From CAYMDD01 sp964409675 (GTDB lineage Bacteria > Pseudomonadota > Alphaproteobacteria > Rickettsiales > SXRF01): 6,161 nt of DNA. A program made the position numbers and the translations under genes. Positions 6,142-6,161 of the stretch are shown here, in pieces (positions within the stretch are counted from its first letter, which is position 1; each line of letters begins with the position of its first letter). Location: assembly GCA_964409675.1 (NCBI GenBank), contig CAYPEF010000123.1:1-6161 (forward strand), written 5' to 3'. The notes below the pieces were generated by a model. It ran no database searches and had not been told where the DNA came from. It worked only from the letters and a program-made list of their open reading frames with translations.

Positions 6142-6161
6142 TTCCCCCCAACTACCCATTG

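Overview
The window carries the tol-pal cell-envelope operon of a Gram-negative bacterium, most likely an alphaproteobacterium. That placement is inferred from gene order (ruvB, then ybgC-tolQ-tolR-tolA-tolB-pal), from the TolQ and TolA architecture, and from the GC-rich coding style. I cannot name the genus. All confident genes are on the + strand.

Layout. Positions 3-431 hold the 3' end of ruvB (Holliday-junction branch-migration motor). Positions 466-744 encode a small Cys-containing protein of unknown function with a visibly lower GC content. A 112-base gap follows with no convincing signal. Next come ybgC (857-1267), tolQ (1280-2053), tolR (2058-2516) and tolA (2538-3482), tightly packed. 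A 302-base gap (3483-3784) is mostly filled by an element of five abutting stem-loops (3500-3671), followed by a plausible promoter for tolB. tolB (3785-5119), a 213-base AT-rich gap and pal (5333-5830) follow, and pal ends in a strong intrinsic terminator (5849-5881). The last 331 bases have no gene. They hold a MITE-like element with terminal inverted repeats (5905-6098), which runs directly into a degenerate 7-base tandem repeat (6093-6141).

How the genes work together. TolQ and TolR form a proton-driven motor in the inner membrane. It energises TolA, which spans the periplasm and contacts TolB and the peptidoglycan-bound lipoprotein Pal. The complex constricts the outer membrane at division and keeps the envelope intact. 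YbgC is the hotdog-fold thioesterase usually co-transcribed with this system. The usual last gene, cpoB (ybgF), does not follow pal here.

The least ordinary content is non-coding. Both palindromic elements are built from two homologous, inverted arms. In each, the arms carry hairpins whose stems differ in sequence between arms but stay base-paired. One element separates the tolQRA and tolB-pal halves of the operon; the other lies just beyond the pal terminator.
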